28,846 nucleotides of DNA from JAIMBK01 sp040755215. Its GTDB lineage: Bacteria > Bacillota > Desulfotomaculia > Desulfotomaculales > Nap2-2B. Both the position numbers and the translations under genes were made by a program. Within the stretch, counting starts at the first letter, position 1, and each line of letters starts with the position of its first letter. The stretch lies in NCBI GenBank assembly GCA_040755215.1, contig JBFMBG010000040.1:1-28846 (forward strand), written 5' to 3'. Shown here piece by piece: positions 1 to 8,556 of the stretch. The notes beneath the pieces were generated by a model. The model saw nothing but the letters and a program-made list of their open reading frames with translations. It was not told the origin of the DNA and searched no databases.

Positions 1-1066
<1,066 letters not shown>

Positions 1067-1077
1067 ACGGCAACCCG

Positions 1078-1109
1078 AACCGCAAGGGCCCTGGCCGCTT
1101 GCGGTTTTT
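1078..1109 (+). terminator. Intrinsic terminator after first tuf
   Basis: A 9-bp perfect stem (AACCGCAAG at 1078-1086 with CTTGCGGTT at 1098-1106) has an 11-base loop and is followed by T residues. It starts 12 bases after the tuf stop codon and separates tuf from the rpmG promoter. Confidence 0.85.
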
Positions 1110-1172
1110 ACATTCATTTTCTTGGTTAATCTGCTTGTATTTAACCGGCTTTTCCACCGGCTTTTACCGCTA

Positions 1173-1201
1173 TTGACATCAGAAATGGCTTATGGTAAAG
1201 T
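1173..1201 (+). promoter_or_regulatory. Sigma-A type promoter for rpmG-secE-nusG
   Basis: A perfect -35 box TTGACA (1173-1178) is followed after 17 bases by TAAAGT (1196-1201), which matches four of six positions of the -10 consensus. It lies between the tuf terminator and rpmG, where a new transcription unit is expected. Confidence 0.7.
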
Positions 1202-1268
1202 AGTGAAGGTTAAAAACCGGGACAGTAAGCGGCAAGGCAAGCGGTTGATTTGAGAGGGTGAGCGAAAA

Positions 1269-1418
1269 ATGCGCGTGACGGTTACGTTGGCCTGCAGCGA
1301 GTGCAAGCGCCGGAATTATACAACGACGAAGAATAAGAAGAACGACCCGGGAAGAATTGAAATGAAGAAGTACTGCAAATTCTGCCATACGCACACCGTG
1401 CATAAAGAGACGAGATAA
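1269..1418 (+). CDS. rpmG: 50S ribosomal protein L33 (zinc-ribbon type)
   Basis: This 49-residue protein is the small L33 of the large subunit, located near the E site. It starts at ATG 1269 after GAGAGGGTGAG and is the usual length. Two CxxC pairs (Cys9/Cys12 and Cys36/Cys39) mark the zinc-binding (C+) form. The basic middle (KRRNYTTTKNKKN) and the C-terminal KYCKFCHTHTVHKETR are typical of the family. It opens the rpmG-secE-nusG group, a standard arrangement in Firmicutes. The tRNA-Trp often found between rpmG and secE in this group is not present here. Confidence 0.95.
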   Translation: MRVTVTLACSECKRRNYTTTKNKKNDPGRIEMKKYCKFCHTHTVHKETR

Positions 1419-1443
1419 AATTATTTTAAGGATGTGGCCGCCA

Positions 1444-1764
1444 GTGGCGAAGGCAAAAGAGTTTATCGCCGGGACGGATTCCCGGCCGAAGAAGCACGGC
1501 GCCGATGCAAAAAAACCGGTTCCCAGGATCGACCGCCGGCCGCCGGCAAGGCCGGCAGCCAAAAAAGAAAAAATCAACCGCCTGGAAGAAGCCAAAAAAT
1601 ACTTTAAATCTGTTTATAACGAGTTAAAAAAAGTGCACTGGCCCACCCGCCGGGAAGTTTTCATTTATACCGGGGTCGTTCTGGTCTCCGTAGTCATTAT
1701 CGGAATCATTATCTGGATATTTGATTCGCTGCTCAGCCGGCTCCTGCAGCTCATTTTAATGTAA
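1444..1764 (+). CDS. secE: Preprotein translocase subunit SecE
   Basis: SecE is the small clamp subunit of the SecYEG protein-conducting channel in the cytoplasmic membrane. The protein has a basic, Pro/Ala/Lys-rich N-terminal stretch of about 45 residues, then the conserved amphipathic segment (AKKYFKSVYNELKKVHWPTRREV) and one C-terminal membrane helix (VVLVSVVIIGIIIWIF). I chose GTG 1444, giving 106 residues, because AAGG at 1428-1431 is then about 12 bases upstream. The in-frame ATG at 1432 directly abuts that site and would leave no spacing. Its partner gene secY is at 26785 in this window. Confidence 0.9.
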   Translation: MAKAKEFIAGTDSRPKKHGADAKKPVPRIDRRPPARPAAKKEKINRLEEAKKYFKSVYNELKKVHWPTRREVFIYTGVVLVSVVIIGIIIWIFDSLLSRLLQLILM

Positions 1765-1779
1765 GTTAAGGTACGGGCG

Positions 1780-1809
1780 GGCAAGGCGCCGGGAGGCAAG
1801 GTGCCGGGA
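1780..1809 (+). repeat. Two tandem 15-bp repeats upstream of nusG
   Basis: The unit GGCAAGGYGCCGGGA occurs twice in direct tandem (1780-1794 and 1795-1809) with one C/T difference. It lies in the 81-base secE-nusG spacer, just before a strong AGGAGGTG motif. Confidence 0.8.
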
Positions 1810-1845
1810 GGAGGTGGGGGGCCTTAAAAAAGCAGGCCTCTTTCC

Positions 1846-2376
1846 ATGAGTACGAAGAACTGGTATGTCATTCACACTTACTCGGGATACGAAAACAAAG
1901 TCAAAGCCAACCTGGAAAGACGCATTGAGTCGATGAACATGGAAGACAAGATTTTCCGGATCGTCGTCCCCATGGAAGACGAGCTGGAAATAAAGGACGG
2001 GAAAAAACGGGTCAGCAAAAGAAAAATCTTTCCTGGTTACGTCCTTGTGGAAATGATCATGAGCGATGACTCCTGGTACGTGGTCCGGAATACGCCCGGC
2101 GTAACGGGCTTTGTGGGTTCCGGGTCGAAACCCATCCCGCTGACCGACGAAGAGGCTTATTTGATTATGCGCCAGATGGGCGTGGAAGAGCCCAGAACGC
2201 GCCTGGATCTGGCCGTCGGTGAGCATGTGCGGGTCAGGTCGGGCCCCTTTGAAAATTTTGTGGGCGTGATTGAGGAGGTTCACCCGGAAAAAGACAAACT
2301 GAAAGTAAGGATTTCCATGTTTGGCCGGGAAACCCCGGTGGAATTGGATTTTGCCCAGGTGGAAAAAATAAGTTGA
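1846..2376 (+). CDS. nusG: Transcription termination/antitermination factor NusG
   Basis: NusG binds the clamp of RNA polymerase, affects pausing and links transcription to translation or Rho. At 176 residues it has the normal two-domain layout: an N-terminal NGN domain (NWYVIHTYSGYENKV to about residue 110) and a C-terminal KOW domain (VRVRSGPFENFVGVIEEV to the end). ATG 1846 is the only possible start, since an in-frame stop lies at 1825. The best Shine-Dalgarno motif (AGGAGGTG near 1809-1816) is about 30 bases upstream, with a small hairpin between it and the ATG. The gene follows secE, as in most bacteria. Confidence 0.96.
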   Translation: MSTKNWYVIHTYSGYENKVKANLERRIESMNMEDKIFRIVVPMEDELEIKDGKKRVSKRKIFPGYVLVEMIMSDDSWYVVRNTPGVTGFVGSGSKPIPLTDEEAYLIMRQMGVEEPRTRLDLAVGEHVRVRSGPFENFVGVIEEVHPEKDKLKVRISMFGRETPVELDFAQVEKIS

Positions 2377-2400
2377 AAATAGCTGCAAAATCAATATAAT
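2373..2400 (+). promoter_or_regulatory. Promoter for rplK-rplA overlapping nusG stop codon
   Basis: TTGAAA (2373-2378) and a perfect TATAAT (2395-2400) are separated by 16 bases. The -35 box overlaps the nusG stop codon at 2374-2376. It would start an L11 transcript about 45 bases before rplK. Confidence 0.65.
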
Positions 2401-2402
2401 AA

Positions 2403-2435
2403 GTTGATGGCTGTTGGATTAGTTGATGGTTGGCA
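2403..2435 (+). repeat. Degenerate heptamer repeats before rplK
   Basis: The spacer holds GTTGATG, GCTGTTG, then GTTGATG and GTTGGCA, seven-base units resembling one another. It is one of several spacers in the window built from short tandem units. Confidence 0.45.
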
Positions 2436-2452
2436 CGAGGGGGTGGAAAGAG

Positions 2453-2887
2453 ATGGCGAAGAAGAAAAAGGTTGTGGCGGTAGTAAAATTGCAGGTTCCC
2501 GCCGGTAAAGCTACGCCCGCCCCGCCCGTAGGCCCGGCCCTGGGCCAGCACGGGGTGAATATCATGGCGTTTGTCAAAGAATACAACGAACGTACCGCCG
2601 CGCAGGCAGGTTTGATTGTTCCGGTGGAGATCACCGTTTACGAGGATAGAAGCTTTACCTTCGTTTGCAAGACGCCGCCGGCGTCGGTGCTGCTGAAAAA
2701 AGCGGCCGGCATAGAAAAAGGCTCGGGCGAACCCAACAAGAAGAAGGTGGCGCGGGTGCCGCTTGCCAAGGTTAAAGAAATTGCCGAGACGAAAATGCAG
2801 GATCTCAACGCCGGTTCGCTGGAAGCCGCGATCCGCATGGTGAAAGGCACCGCCCGGAGCATGGGCATTGAAGTAGTTGAGGGGTGA
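2453..2887 (+). CDS. rplK: 50S ribosomal protein L11
   Basis: L11 binds 23S rRNA in the GTPase-associated center and is needed for stringent-response signalling and factor-dependent GTP hydrolysis. The 144-residue protein begins MAKKKKVVAVVKLQVPAGKA and contains the Pro-rich PAPPVGPALGQHGVNIM segment. Its C-terminal rRNA-binding domain ends with the RMVKGTARSMGIEV helix. ATG 2453 was chosen over a longer frame from 2423 because homologs begin at MAKK and GGGGGTGG lies just upstream. It is followed after four bases by rplA, and the pair forms the L11-L1 unit. Confidence 0.97.
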   Translation: MAKKKKVVAVVKLQVPAGKATPAPPVGPALGQHGVNIMAFVKEYNERTAAQAGLIVPVEITVYEDRSFTFVCKTPPASVLLKKAAGIEKGSGEPNKKKVARVPLAKVKEIAETKMQDLNAGSLEAAIRMVKGTARSMGIEVVEG

Positions 2888-2891
2888 AATT

Positions 2892-3590
2892 ATGCCTGGA
2901 CGGGGTAAAAAATATCAGGAAGCCTGCAAGCAAATTGATCAAACCGCCACTTATGACCCGGAAGAAGCCCTGGCCTTGGTTAAGAAGCTGGCTACGGCCA
3001 GGTTTGACGAAACCGTCGAGGCGGTCGTCAAGCTGGGGGTAGACCCGCGCCACGCCGACCAGCAGGTGCGCGGAGCGGTGGTGCTTCCGCACGGGACGGG
3101 CAAAACCAGGACAGTGCTCGTCTTTGCCAGGGACGACAAGGCTAAAGAAGCACAGGCCGCCGGCGCCGATTTTGTGGGCGCGGAGGATATGATCGCCAAA
3201 ATTCAAAACGAAGGCTGGCTGGGCTTCGAGGTGGCCATCGCCACCCCGGACATGATGGGGATGGTCGGCCGGCTGGGAAAAATACTGGGCCCGCGCGGCC
3301 TTATGCCCAACCCCAAGACCGGCACCGTCACCTTTGACGTGGCGCAGGCCGTGAAGGAAGTCAAGGCGGGGAAAATCGAATACCGCGTGGACAAGGCCGG
3401 GATTATTCACGCCCCCATTGGCAAGGTGTCCTTTGATACCGGGAAACTGGTCGAAAATTTGCGGACTTTAGTGGAGCAATTGATCCGCGTTAAACCGGCC
3501 GGGGCCAAGGGGCAGTACATCCGGGGCGTTTACGTTTGCTCCACGATGGGCCCCGGAATTAAAGTAAACGCCCAGAAGATTTCCGCCTGA
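2892..3590 (+). CDS. rplA: 50S ribosomal protein L1
   Basis: L1 forms the mobile L1 stalk that helps deacylated tRNA leave the E site. In many bacteria it also represses its own L11-L1 mRNA. The 232-residue protein is of usual length. It contains the conserved GPRGLMPNPKTGTVTFDV segment and the C-terminal GKVSFDTGKLVENLRTLVE and YIRGVYVCSTMGPGIKV motifs. ATG 2892 has GAGGGG about 7 bases upstream. An in-frame TTG at 2877 overlapping rplK is less likely. Confidence 0.97.
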   Translation: MPGRGKKYQEACKQIDQTATYDPEEALALVKKLATARFDETVEAVVKLGVDPRHADQQVRGAVVLPHGTGKTRTVLVFARDDKAKEAQAAGADFVGAEDMIAKIQNEGWLGFEVAIATPDMMGMVGRLGKILGPRGLMPNPKTGTVTFDVAQAVKEVKAGKIEYRVDKAGIIHAPIGKVSFDTGKLVENLRTLVEQLIRVKPAGAKGQYIRGVYVCSTMGPGIKVNAQKISA

Positions 3591-3614
3591 AATATAAAAA
3601 TATAAACGATAAGT

Positions 3615-3785
3615 GCTGCAGACAGTTGGCGCCCTACCGGCTTAATGGCGAAACGCCGCCAACCGAGGCCTGATGAGATGTGCCAAATGAGCGGTGAGGA
3701 GTAGATTTTGTGCTTTTCTTGCTTTGCTCCTCAAGCTGAGAAAGCGGGCCTTTCGGTTGATCCGGCGAAAGGCCCGTTTAATTTT
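3615..3785 (+). promoter_or_regulatory. L10-type ribosomal protein leader with attenuator
   Basis: The 235-base rplA-rplJ spacer holds a structured leader. GTTGGCG (3625-3631) pairs with CGCCAAC (3657-3663), enclosing the hairpin GGCGAAACGCC (3647-3657). The flanking GCAGACAG and CCGAGGCC resemble the L10(L12)4-binding leader known in Firmicutes. Downstream is a terminator-like hairpin (3745-3776) and a T-rich tract. The known role of this leader class is autogenous control of rplJL by free L10-L12 complex. That this copy works through attenuation is inference from the hairpin. Confidence 0.8.
3745..3785 (+). terminator. Attenuator hairpin in rplJ leader
   Basis: CGGGCCTTTCG (3745-3755) pairs perfectly over 11 bp with CGAAAGGCCCG (3766-3776), and TTTAATTTT follows. 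It ends 40 bases before the rplJ start, within the L10 leader, so it is probably conditional. Confidence 0.8.
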
Positions 3786-3825
3786 GGGTTTGGTGTTTTT
3801 CGGGAAGGGGGGTGTTTTTAAGAGC

Positions 3826-4359
3826 GTGCCCACGAAGGAAGAAAAGCAAAAAGTGCTCACGGAACTAAAAGAAAAGTTCCAGGCCAGCACGGTGGCCGTA
3901 CTGGCCAACTACCGCGGCCTGGACGTGGCGGCGATGACCGTCTTACGCCGCCGTTTGCGGGATTCCGGAAGCGAGTTGAAAGTGGCCAAGAATACGCTGG
4001 CGAAACTTGCCGCCCGGGAGGCAGGCTTACCGGGCCTGGATGTTTACCTGGAAGGGCCTACGGCGATCGCCTTCGGCTTTGCGGACCCGGTGGCCCCGGT
4101 CAAAATCCTTACTGAGTTTATGCGCGATTTCAAGCAGTTAGAAATCAAGGGCGGGATTTTAGAAGGGAAGGCGATTCAGGAAAAGGAAATCCGCCGGTTG
4201 GCCGATCTCCCCTCCCGGGAAGTATTAATCGGGAAAGTTCTGGGCGGCATGCAGGCCCCCCTGTACGGCCTGGTCAACGTCCTCCAGGGCAACTTAAGAA
4301 ACCTCGTCTACGCGCTGGAGGCCATCCGTAAACAGAGGGCGGGCGAAGTACCGGGATAG
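3826..4359 (+). CDS. rplJ: 50S ribosomal protein L10
   Basis: L10 anchors the L7/L12 dimers to the large subunit stalk base. The protein is 177 residues from GTG 3826: VPTKEEKQKVLTELKEKF, then the ANYRGLDVAAMTVLRRRLR rRNA-binding region, TLAKLAAREAG, and a C-terminal helix (NVLQGNLRNLVYALEAIRKQ) that binds L12. The frame stays open upstream to 3694, but that part runs through the leader terminator hairpin and encodes a basic, hydrophobic stretch unlike L10, so I excluded it. AAGGGGGG lies about 13 bases before the GTG. It is paired with rplL. Confidence 0.95.
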   Translation: MPTKEEKQKVLTELKEKFQASTVAVLANYRGLDVAAMTVLRRRLRDSGSELKVAKNTLAKLAAREAGLPGLDVYLEGPTAIAFGFADPVAPVKILTEFMRDFKQLEIKGGILEGKAIQEKEIRRLADLPSREVLIGKVLGGMQAPLYGLVNVLQGNLRNLVYALEAIRKQRAGEVPG

Positions 4360-4380
4360 AGCTAAAGCCCGAGGTTAATT

Positions 4381-4405
4381 AAGTTAAGTGCCTGGCACTT
4401 AACTT
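4381..4405 (+). repeat. Perfect 25-bp palindrome between rplJ and rplL
   Basis: AAGTTAAGTGCC (4381-4392) and GGCACTTAACTT (4394-4405) are exact reverse complements around a single T. No T-tract follows, so it is not a standard terminator. It would form a 12-bp RNA stem, or a protein-binding dyad in DNA, in the rplJ-rplL spacer. Confidence 0.9.
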
Positions 4406-4470
4406 ATAACGGCGGGCAAAGGGGTATTTTCGGGGTATAGGAATTTTTAATTTAAGGAGGATAATTGCGT

Positions 4471-4857
4471 ATGTCCAAAGTAAACGAAATAGTGGAAGCC
4501 GTCAAAGGCTTAACGGTTTTAGAGCTGGCCGAGCTGGTCAAAAGGTTTGAGGAAGAGTTCGGCGTCACCGCCGCCGCGCCGGTTGTTGCCGCGGCCGCCG
4601 CGCCGGCCGGAGCCGCCGCCCCGGCGGCCGCCGAAGAGGAGGAGCAGACCGAATTCGACGTGATCCTGGCCTCCGTAGGCGACAAAAAGATCAACGTCAT
4701 CAAGGTGGTGCGGGAAATTACCGGCCTGGGGCTCAAAGAGGCAAAAGAGCTGGTCGACAACGCTCCCAAGCCAATCAAAGAGAAAGTGGGCAAAGAAGAA
4801 GCCCAGGCCATCAAGGCCAAGCTGGAAGAACAAGGCGCAAGCGTAGAAATCAAATAG
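4471..4857 (+). CDS. rplL: 50S ribosomal protein L7/L12
   Basis: L7/L12 forms the flexible stalk that recruits EF-Tu, EF-G and other translational GTPases. The 128-residue protein has an N-terminal dimerization helix pair (VNEIVEAVKGLTVLELAELV), an Ala/Pro/Gly-rich hinge at about residues 33-55, and the conserved C-terminal domain (EFDVILASVGDKKINVIKVVREITGLGLKEAKELVD). ATG 4471 has a textbook AAGGAGG at 4454-4460. The gene has its own strong ribosome binding site, consistent with the need for several L12 per L10. It is followed by a terminator. Confidence 0.97.
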   Translation: MSKVNEIVEAVKGLTVLELAELVKRFEEEFGVTAAAPVVAAAAAPAGAAAPAAAEEEEQTEFDVILASVGDKKINVIKVVREITGLGLKEAKELVDNAPKPIKEKVGKEEAQAIKAKLEEQGASVEIK

Positions 4858-4873
4858 CGAAAAGAACATCCCT

Positions 4874-4912
4874 GAAGAAAGTCACCTCGGCAAAGAGGTG
4901 GCTTTCTTCCTT
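4874..4912 (+). terminator. Terminator after rplL
   Basis: GAAGAAAG-T-CACCTC (4874-4888) pairs with GAGGTG-G-CTTTCTTC (4895-4909), a 15-bp stem with one G-U. The following T-run is poor (CTTTCTTCCTTAG), so termination may be partial. It separates rplL from the rpoB promoter. Confidence 0.75.
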
Positions 4913-4944
4913 AGAAAAAGAGAAAATTTCCTTGAAAATGTTTC

Positions 4945-4973
4945 TTGACACGAATAAAAAAGTATGCTAGCAT
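4945..4973 (+). promoter_or_regulatory. Strong promoter for rpoB-rpoC
   Basis: A perfect TTGACA (4945-4950) is followed after 17 bases by TAGCAT (4968-4973), preceded by TGC, giving an extended -10. The surroundings are AT-rich compared with the rest of the window. The expected transcript start is about 175-180 bases before rpoB. Confidence 0.75.
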
Positions 4974-4980
4974 GATAAAA

Positions 4981-5158
4981 TGCCTATTCATTTGGAACTC
5001 CATGTATTCAGCGGTTTCCTTTCGGGAATAATGTTATAGATCTCCATAGCAAAGGGGAAAAAGCGAGGTTCGGTGGAACTCCCGGGGCCTTGCTTTTCCT
5101 TGTCTGGCTTTTTCGACGGCTCGTCTTTCCAAAATTCAAGGGGTGTGATCAATAAAAA
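4981..5158 (+). promoter_or_regulatory. Long rpoB 5' leader with stem-loop
   Basis: No gene is seen between the promoter and rpoB. The leader can form a stem from 5056-5068 (GGAAAAAGCGAGG) with 5088-5099 (CCTTGCTTTTCC), with one bulge and one G-U, and an inner GTTC/GAAC hairpin (5068-5071 with 5076-5079). The 3' side ends TTTTCCTTGTCTGGCTTTTT, so it could act as an attenuator. This is inference from folding by eye. Confidence 0.5.
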
Positions 5159-8100
5159 ATGAGCCTGGTCAACTTAGGTTCCCGAACCCGGTGGAGCTTT
5201 CTGAAGGTCAAAGAAATACTGGATCTGCCCGACCTGATTGAGGTCCAGAAAAGATCTTACCAGTGGTTTTTGGATGAGGGCCTGCGGGAAGTGTTTCAAG
5301 ACGTTTCGCCCATCCAGGATTTTACCGGCAACCTGATCCTGGAGTTTTTGGATTATCACCTCGGGGAGCCCAAATATACCATCCAGGAGTGTAAGGACAG
5401 AGACGTCACCTACGCCGCCCCTTTGCGCGTGAAGGTAAGGTTGATTAATAAAGAAACAGGGGAAGTTAAAGAGCAGGAAGTTTTCATGGGCGATTTTCCC
5501 TTGATGACCGAAAAAGGGACCTTTGTCGTCAACGGCGCCGAGCGCGTCATCGTCAGCCAGCTGGTCCGGTCGCCCGGCGTCTATTTCGGGGAGCAGCTCG
5601 ATCCCACGGGCAAGAAAATTTACACTGCCACCATCATTCCTAACCGGGGGGCGTGGCTGGAGTTTGAGACGGATGCCAATGACCACGTGTACGTCCGCAT
5701 CGACCGCACCCGCAAAGTCCCGGTGACCACCCTGGTGCGCGCTTTAGGATACGGTCCGAACGCCAGGATTCTGGATTTGTTCGCCGGCAACGTGCACATT
5801 CAGGATACTCTGGCCCGGGACAACGCCGACACCCAGGAAGAAGCCCTCATTGAAATATACAAGCGCTTGCGGCCCGGGGAGCCTCCCACCACGGAAAGCG
5901 CCCGCTCCCTCCTGGAATCGCTTTTCTTCGATCCCAAGCGCTACGACCTGGCCGGCGTAGGGCGTTATAAACTGGCCAAAAAGCTCAAGCACGGTGTCTT
6001 GTACCGACCTGACGGCGCGGGCAAAGAGTACATCCGGGAGCTGACGCCGGAGGACATTATTGAAACAATCAGGTACCTGCTCAAACTTATGGATGGCCAG
6101 GGTCAGATCGACGACATCGACCACCTGGGCAACCGCCGCCTGCGCTCCGTGGGCGAGCTCTTGCAAAACCAGTTCCGGATCGGCCTGGCCCGGATGGAGA
6201 GGGTCATCCGCGAGCGCATGACCATTCAGGACGTGGAAGTGATTACGCCGCAGGTGCTCATTAATATCCGCCCGGTGGTCGCGGCCATAAAAGAGTTTTT
6301 TGGCTCCAGCCAGCTCTCGCAGTTCATGGACCAGACCAACCCCCTGGCGGAGTTGACGCACAAACGTCGGCTTTCCGCCCTGGGGCCGGGGGGTCTCAGC
6401 CGCGAGCGGGCCGGCTTTGAAGTGCGGGACGTGCACCACTCCCACTACGGGCGGATGTGCCCCATCGAAACGCCGGAAGGTCCCAACATCGGCCTGATTG
6501 GTTCGCTCACCTGCTACGCGCGGGTCAACACTTTTGGCTTCATTGAAACTCCCTACCGCAAGGTGGATAAAGAAAACAAGCGGGTCACCGGGGAGATTGT
6601 CTATTTAACCGCCGACGAGGAAGAAGAGGCGGTGATCGCCCAGGCCAACGCTCCGGTTGATGAAAACGGATACTTCAAGGGGCGGGTGAACGCCCGCTAC
6701 GGCAAGGAAATTCTCGTCGTCACCCCGGATAAGGTGGACTACATGGACGTTTCCCCCAAGCAGGTGTTCAGCGTGGCCACGGCGCTGATCCCTTTTCTGG
6801 AGCACAACGACGCCAACCGGGCCCTGATGGGGGCCAACATGCAGCGGCAGGCCGTACCCCTGATCAAAACCGAAGCCCCCTTAGTGGGCACCGGTATAGA
6901 ATATAAGGCGGCCCGCGATTCCGGGGTGGTGGTCATCGCCAAAAACAGCGGGGTTGTGGAGCGGGTTGCGGCCAATGAGATTGTCGTCCGTACCGATCAG
7001 GGCGCGGTGGACGCCTATAAACTTCTGAAATTCAACCGTTCCAACCAGGGAACGTGCATTAACCAGCGGGCTATCGTCCGCAAAGGAAACCGGGTCGAAG
7101 CGGGCCAGGTGATTGCCGACGGGCCATCCACCGACCGCGGCGAGCTGGCCCTGGGGCGCAACGTCCTGGTCGCCTTTATGCCCTGGGAAGGCTACAATTA
7201 CGAAGACGCCATCCTGGTCAGTGAAAAGCTAGTTAAAGAGGATTATTTTACCTCCATCCACATTGAAGAATACGAATGCGACGCGCGCGACACCAAGCTG
7301 GGGCCGGAAGAAATTACCCGCGACATCCCCAACGTGGGCGAAGACGTTTTAAAAGACCTGGACGACCGCGGGATTATCCGGGTCGGCGCCGAAGTGCGCC
7401 CGGGGGATATCCTGGTGGGCAAGGTAACCCCCAAAGGAGAAACGGAGCTTACCGCCGAGGAGCGCCTGCTGCGGGCCATTTTCGGCGAAAAAGCCCGGGA
7501 AGTGCGCGATACCTCCCTGCGCGTCCCCCACGGCGAAGGCGGGAAGGTCGTCGACGTCAAGGTCTTTTCCCGGGACAACGGCGACGAACTGCTTCCCGGC
7601 GTAAACAAACTGGTCCGCGTCTACGTTGCCCAGAAGAGAAAAATTTCCGAAGGCGATAAAATGGCCGGCCGCCACGGAAACAAGGGCGTCATCGCGCGCA
7701 TTTTGCCGGAGGAAGACATGCCCTTCCTTCCCGACGGCACTCCCGTGGAAATTGTGCTCAACCCCCTGGGGGTGCCTTCGCGGATGAATCTTGGACAGGT
7801 ACTGGAAACGCACCTCGGCTGGGCGGCCAAAGCCCTGGGTTATTACATCCTCAGCCCGGTTTTCAACGGCGCCGGGGAAAATGACATCCTCGCCTTTCTC
7901 CGGCAGGCCGGCCTGCCGGAAGACGGTAAAATGACCCTGTACGACGGGCGGACCGGGGAGCCTTTTGACAACAAGATCACGGTAGGGTACATGTACATGC
8001 TCAAGCTGGCTCACCTGGTGGACGACAAGATTCACGCCCGCTCCACGGGCCCCTATTCGCTCGTTACGCAGCAGCCTCTGGGGGGCAAGGCCCAGTTTGG

Positions 8101-8551
8101 CGGGCAGCGTTTCGGCGAAATGGAGGTCTGGGCCCTGGAGGCTTACGGGGCCGCCTACACGCTGCAGGAGATTTTAACGGTCAAGTCTGACGACGTAGTC
8201 GGCAGGGTGAAAACTTACGAGGCCATCGTCAAAGGAGAAAACGTGCCCGAGCCGGGCGTTCCCGAATCGTTTAAAGTGCTGGTGAAGGAACTGCAGAGCC
8301 TGGGGCTTGACGTAAAGGTCCTCTCCGAAGACGATGAGGAAATTGAGATTAAGGAAATGGAAGACGATATTGCGGAAACAGCCAAAGATCTGGGGCTGGA
8401 CCTGCCCGTTGACGACGCGCCCGAAAGAGGCGATCTGGGGGATGGGTATGAAGAAGAGGACGAAGGGGAAGAGGACTTTCAGGACGTGTTCCTGGACGAT
8501 GACCTGGTGCTGAACGAGGAAGAAGACGGAGAGCCGGAGGAAGAAGAATAA
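5159..8551 (+). CDS. rpoB: DNA-directed RNA polymerase beta subunit
   Basis: This is the beta subunit of RNA polymerase, 1130 residues, the compact Firmicute form without the large insertions of enterobacteria. The rifampicin-binding region begins at about residue 382 (GSSQLSQFMDQTNPLAEL) and continues through THKRRLSALGPGG; all its residues look wild type. The active-center lysine region GDKMAGRHGNKG is at 832-843, followed by the conserved VLNPLGVPSRMNLGQ. The C-terminal QFGGQRFGEMEVWALEAYGA contacts beta'. The last 70 or so residues are a strongly acidic tail. The start ATG 5159 has AAGGGGTG about 13 bases upstream. It is co-oriented with rpoC, separated by 154 bases of repeats. Confidence 0.99.
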   Translation: MSLVNLGSRTRWSFLKVKEILDLPDLIEVQKRSYQWFLDEGLREVFQDVSPIQDFTGNLILEFLDYHLGEPKYTIQECKDRDVTYAAPLRVKVRLINKETGEVKEQEVFMGDFPLMTEKGTFVVNGAERVIVSQLVRSPGVYFGEQLDPTGKKIYTATIIPNRGAWLEFETDANDHVYVRIDRTRKVPVTTLVRALGYGPNARILDLFAGNVHIQDTLARDNADTQEEALIEIYKRLRPGEPPTTESARSLLESLFFDPKRYDLAGVGRYKLAKKLKHGVLYRPDGAGKEYIRELTPEDIIETIRYLLKLMDGQGQIDDIDHLGNRRLRSVGELLQNQFRIGLARMERVIRERMTIQDVEVITPQVLINIRPVVAAIKEFFGSSQLSQFMDQTNPLAELTHKRRLSALGPGGLSRERAGFEVRDVHHSHYGRMCPIETPEGPNIGLIGSLTCYARVNTFGFIETPYRKVDKENKRVTGEIVYLTADEEEEAVIAQANAPVDENGYFKGRVNARYGKEILVVTPDKVDYMDVSPKQVFSVATALIPFLEHNDANRALMGANMQRQAVPLIKTEAPLVGTGIEYKAARDSGVVVIAKNSGVVERVAANEIVVRTDQGAVDAYKLLKFNRSNQGTCINQRAIVRKGNRVEAGQVIADGPSTDRGELALGRNVLVAFMPWEGYNYEDAILVSEKLVKEDYFTSIHIEEYECDARDTKLGPEEITRDIPNVGEDVLKDLDDRGIIRVGAEVRPGDILVGKVTPKGETELTAEERLLRAIFGEKAREVRDTSLRVPHGEGGKVVDVKVFSRDNGDELLPGVNKLVRVYVAQKRKISEGDKMAGRHGNKGVIARILPEEDMPFLPDGTPVEIVLNPLGVPSRMNLGQVLETHLGWAAKALGYYILSPVFNGAGENDILAFLRQAGLPEDGKMTLYDGRTGEPFDNKITVGYMYMLKLAHLVDDKIHARSTGPYSLVTQQPLGGKAQFGGQRFGEMEVWALEAYGAAYTLQEILTVKSDDVVGRVKTYEAIVKGENVPEPGVPESFKVLVKELQSLGLDVKVLSEDDEEIEIKEMEDDIAETAKDLGLDLPVDDAPERGDLGDGYEEEDEGEEDFQDVFLDDDLVLNEEEDGEPEEEE

Positions 8552-8556
8552 AGGGC

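Noticed and set aside
3694..3825. N-terminal extension of L10 with a basic, hydrophobic sequence
   Set aside because: It reads through the L10 leader and its terminator hairpin; the family N-terminus begins at GTG 3826.
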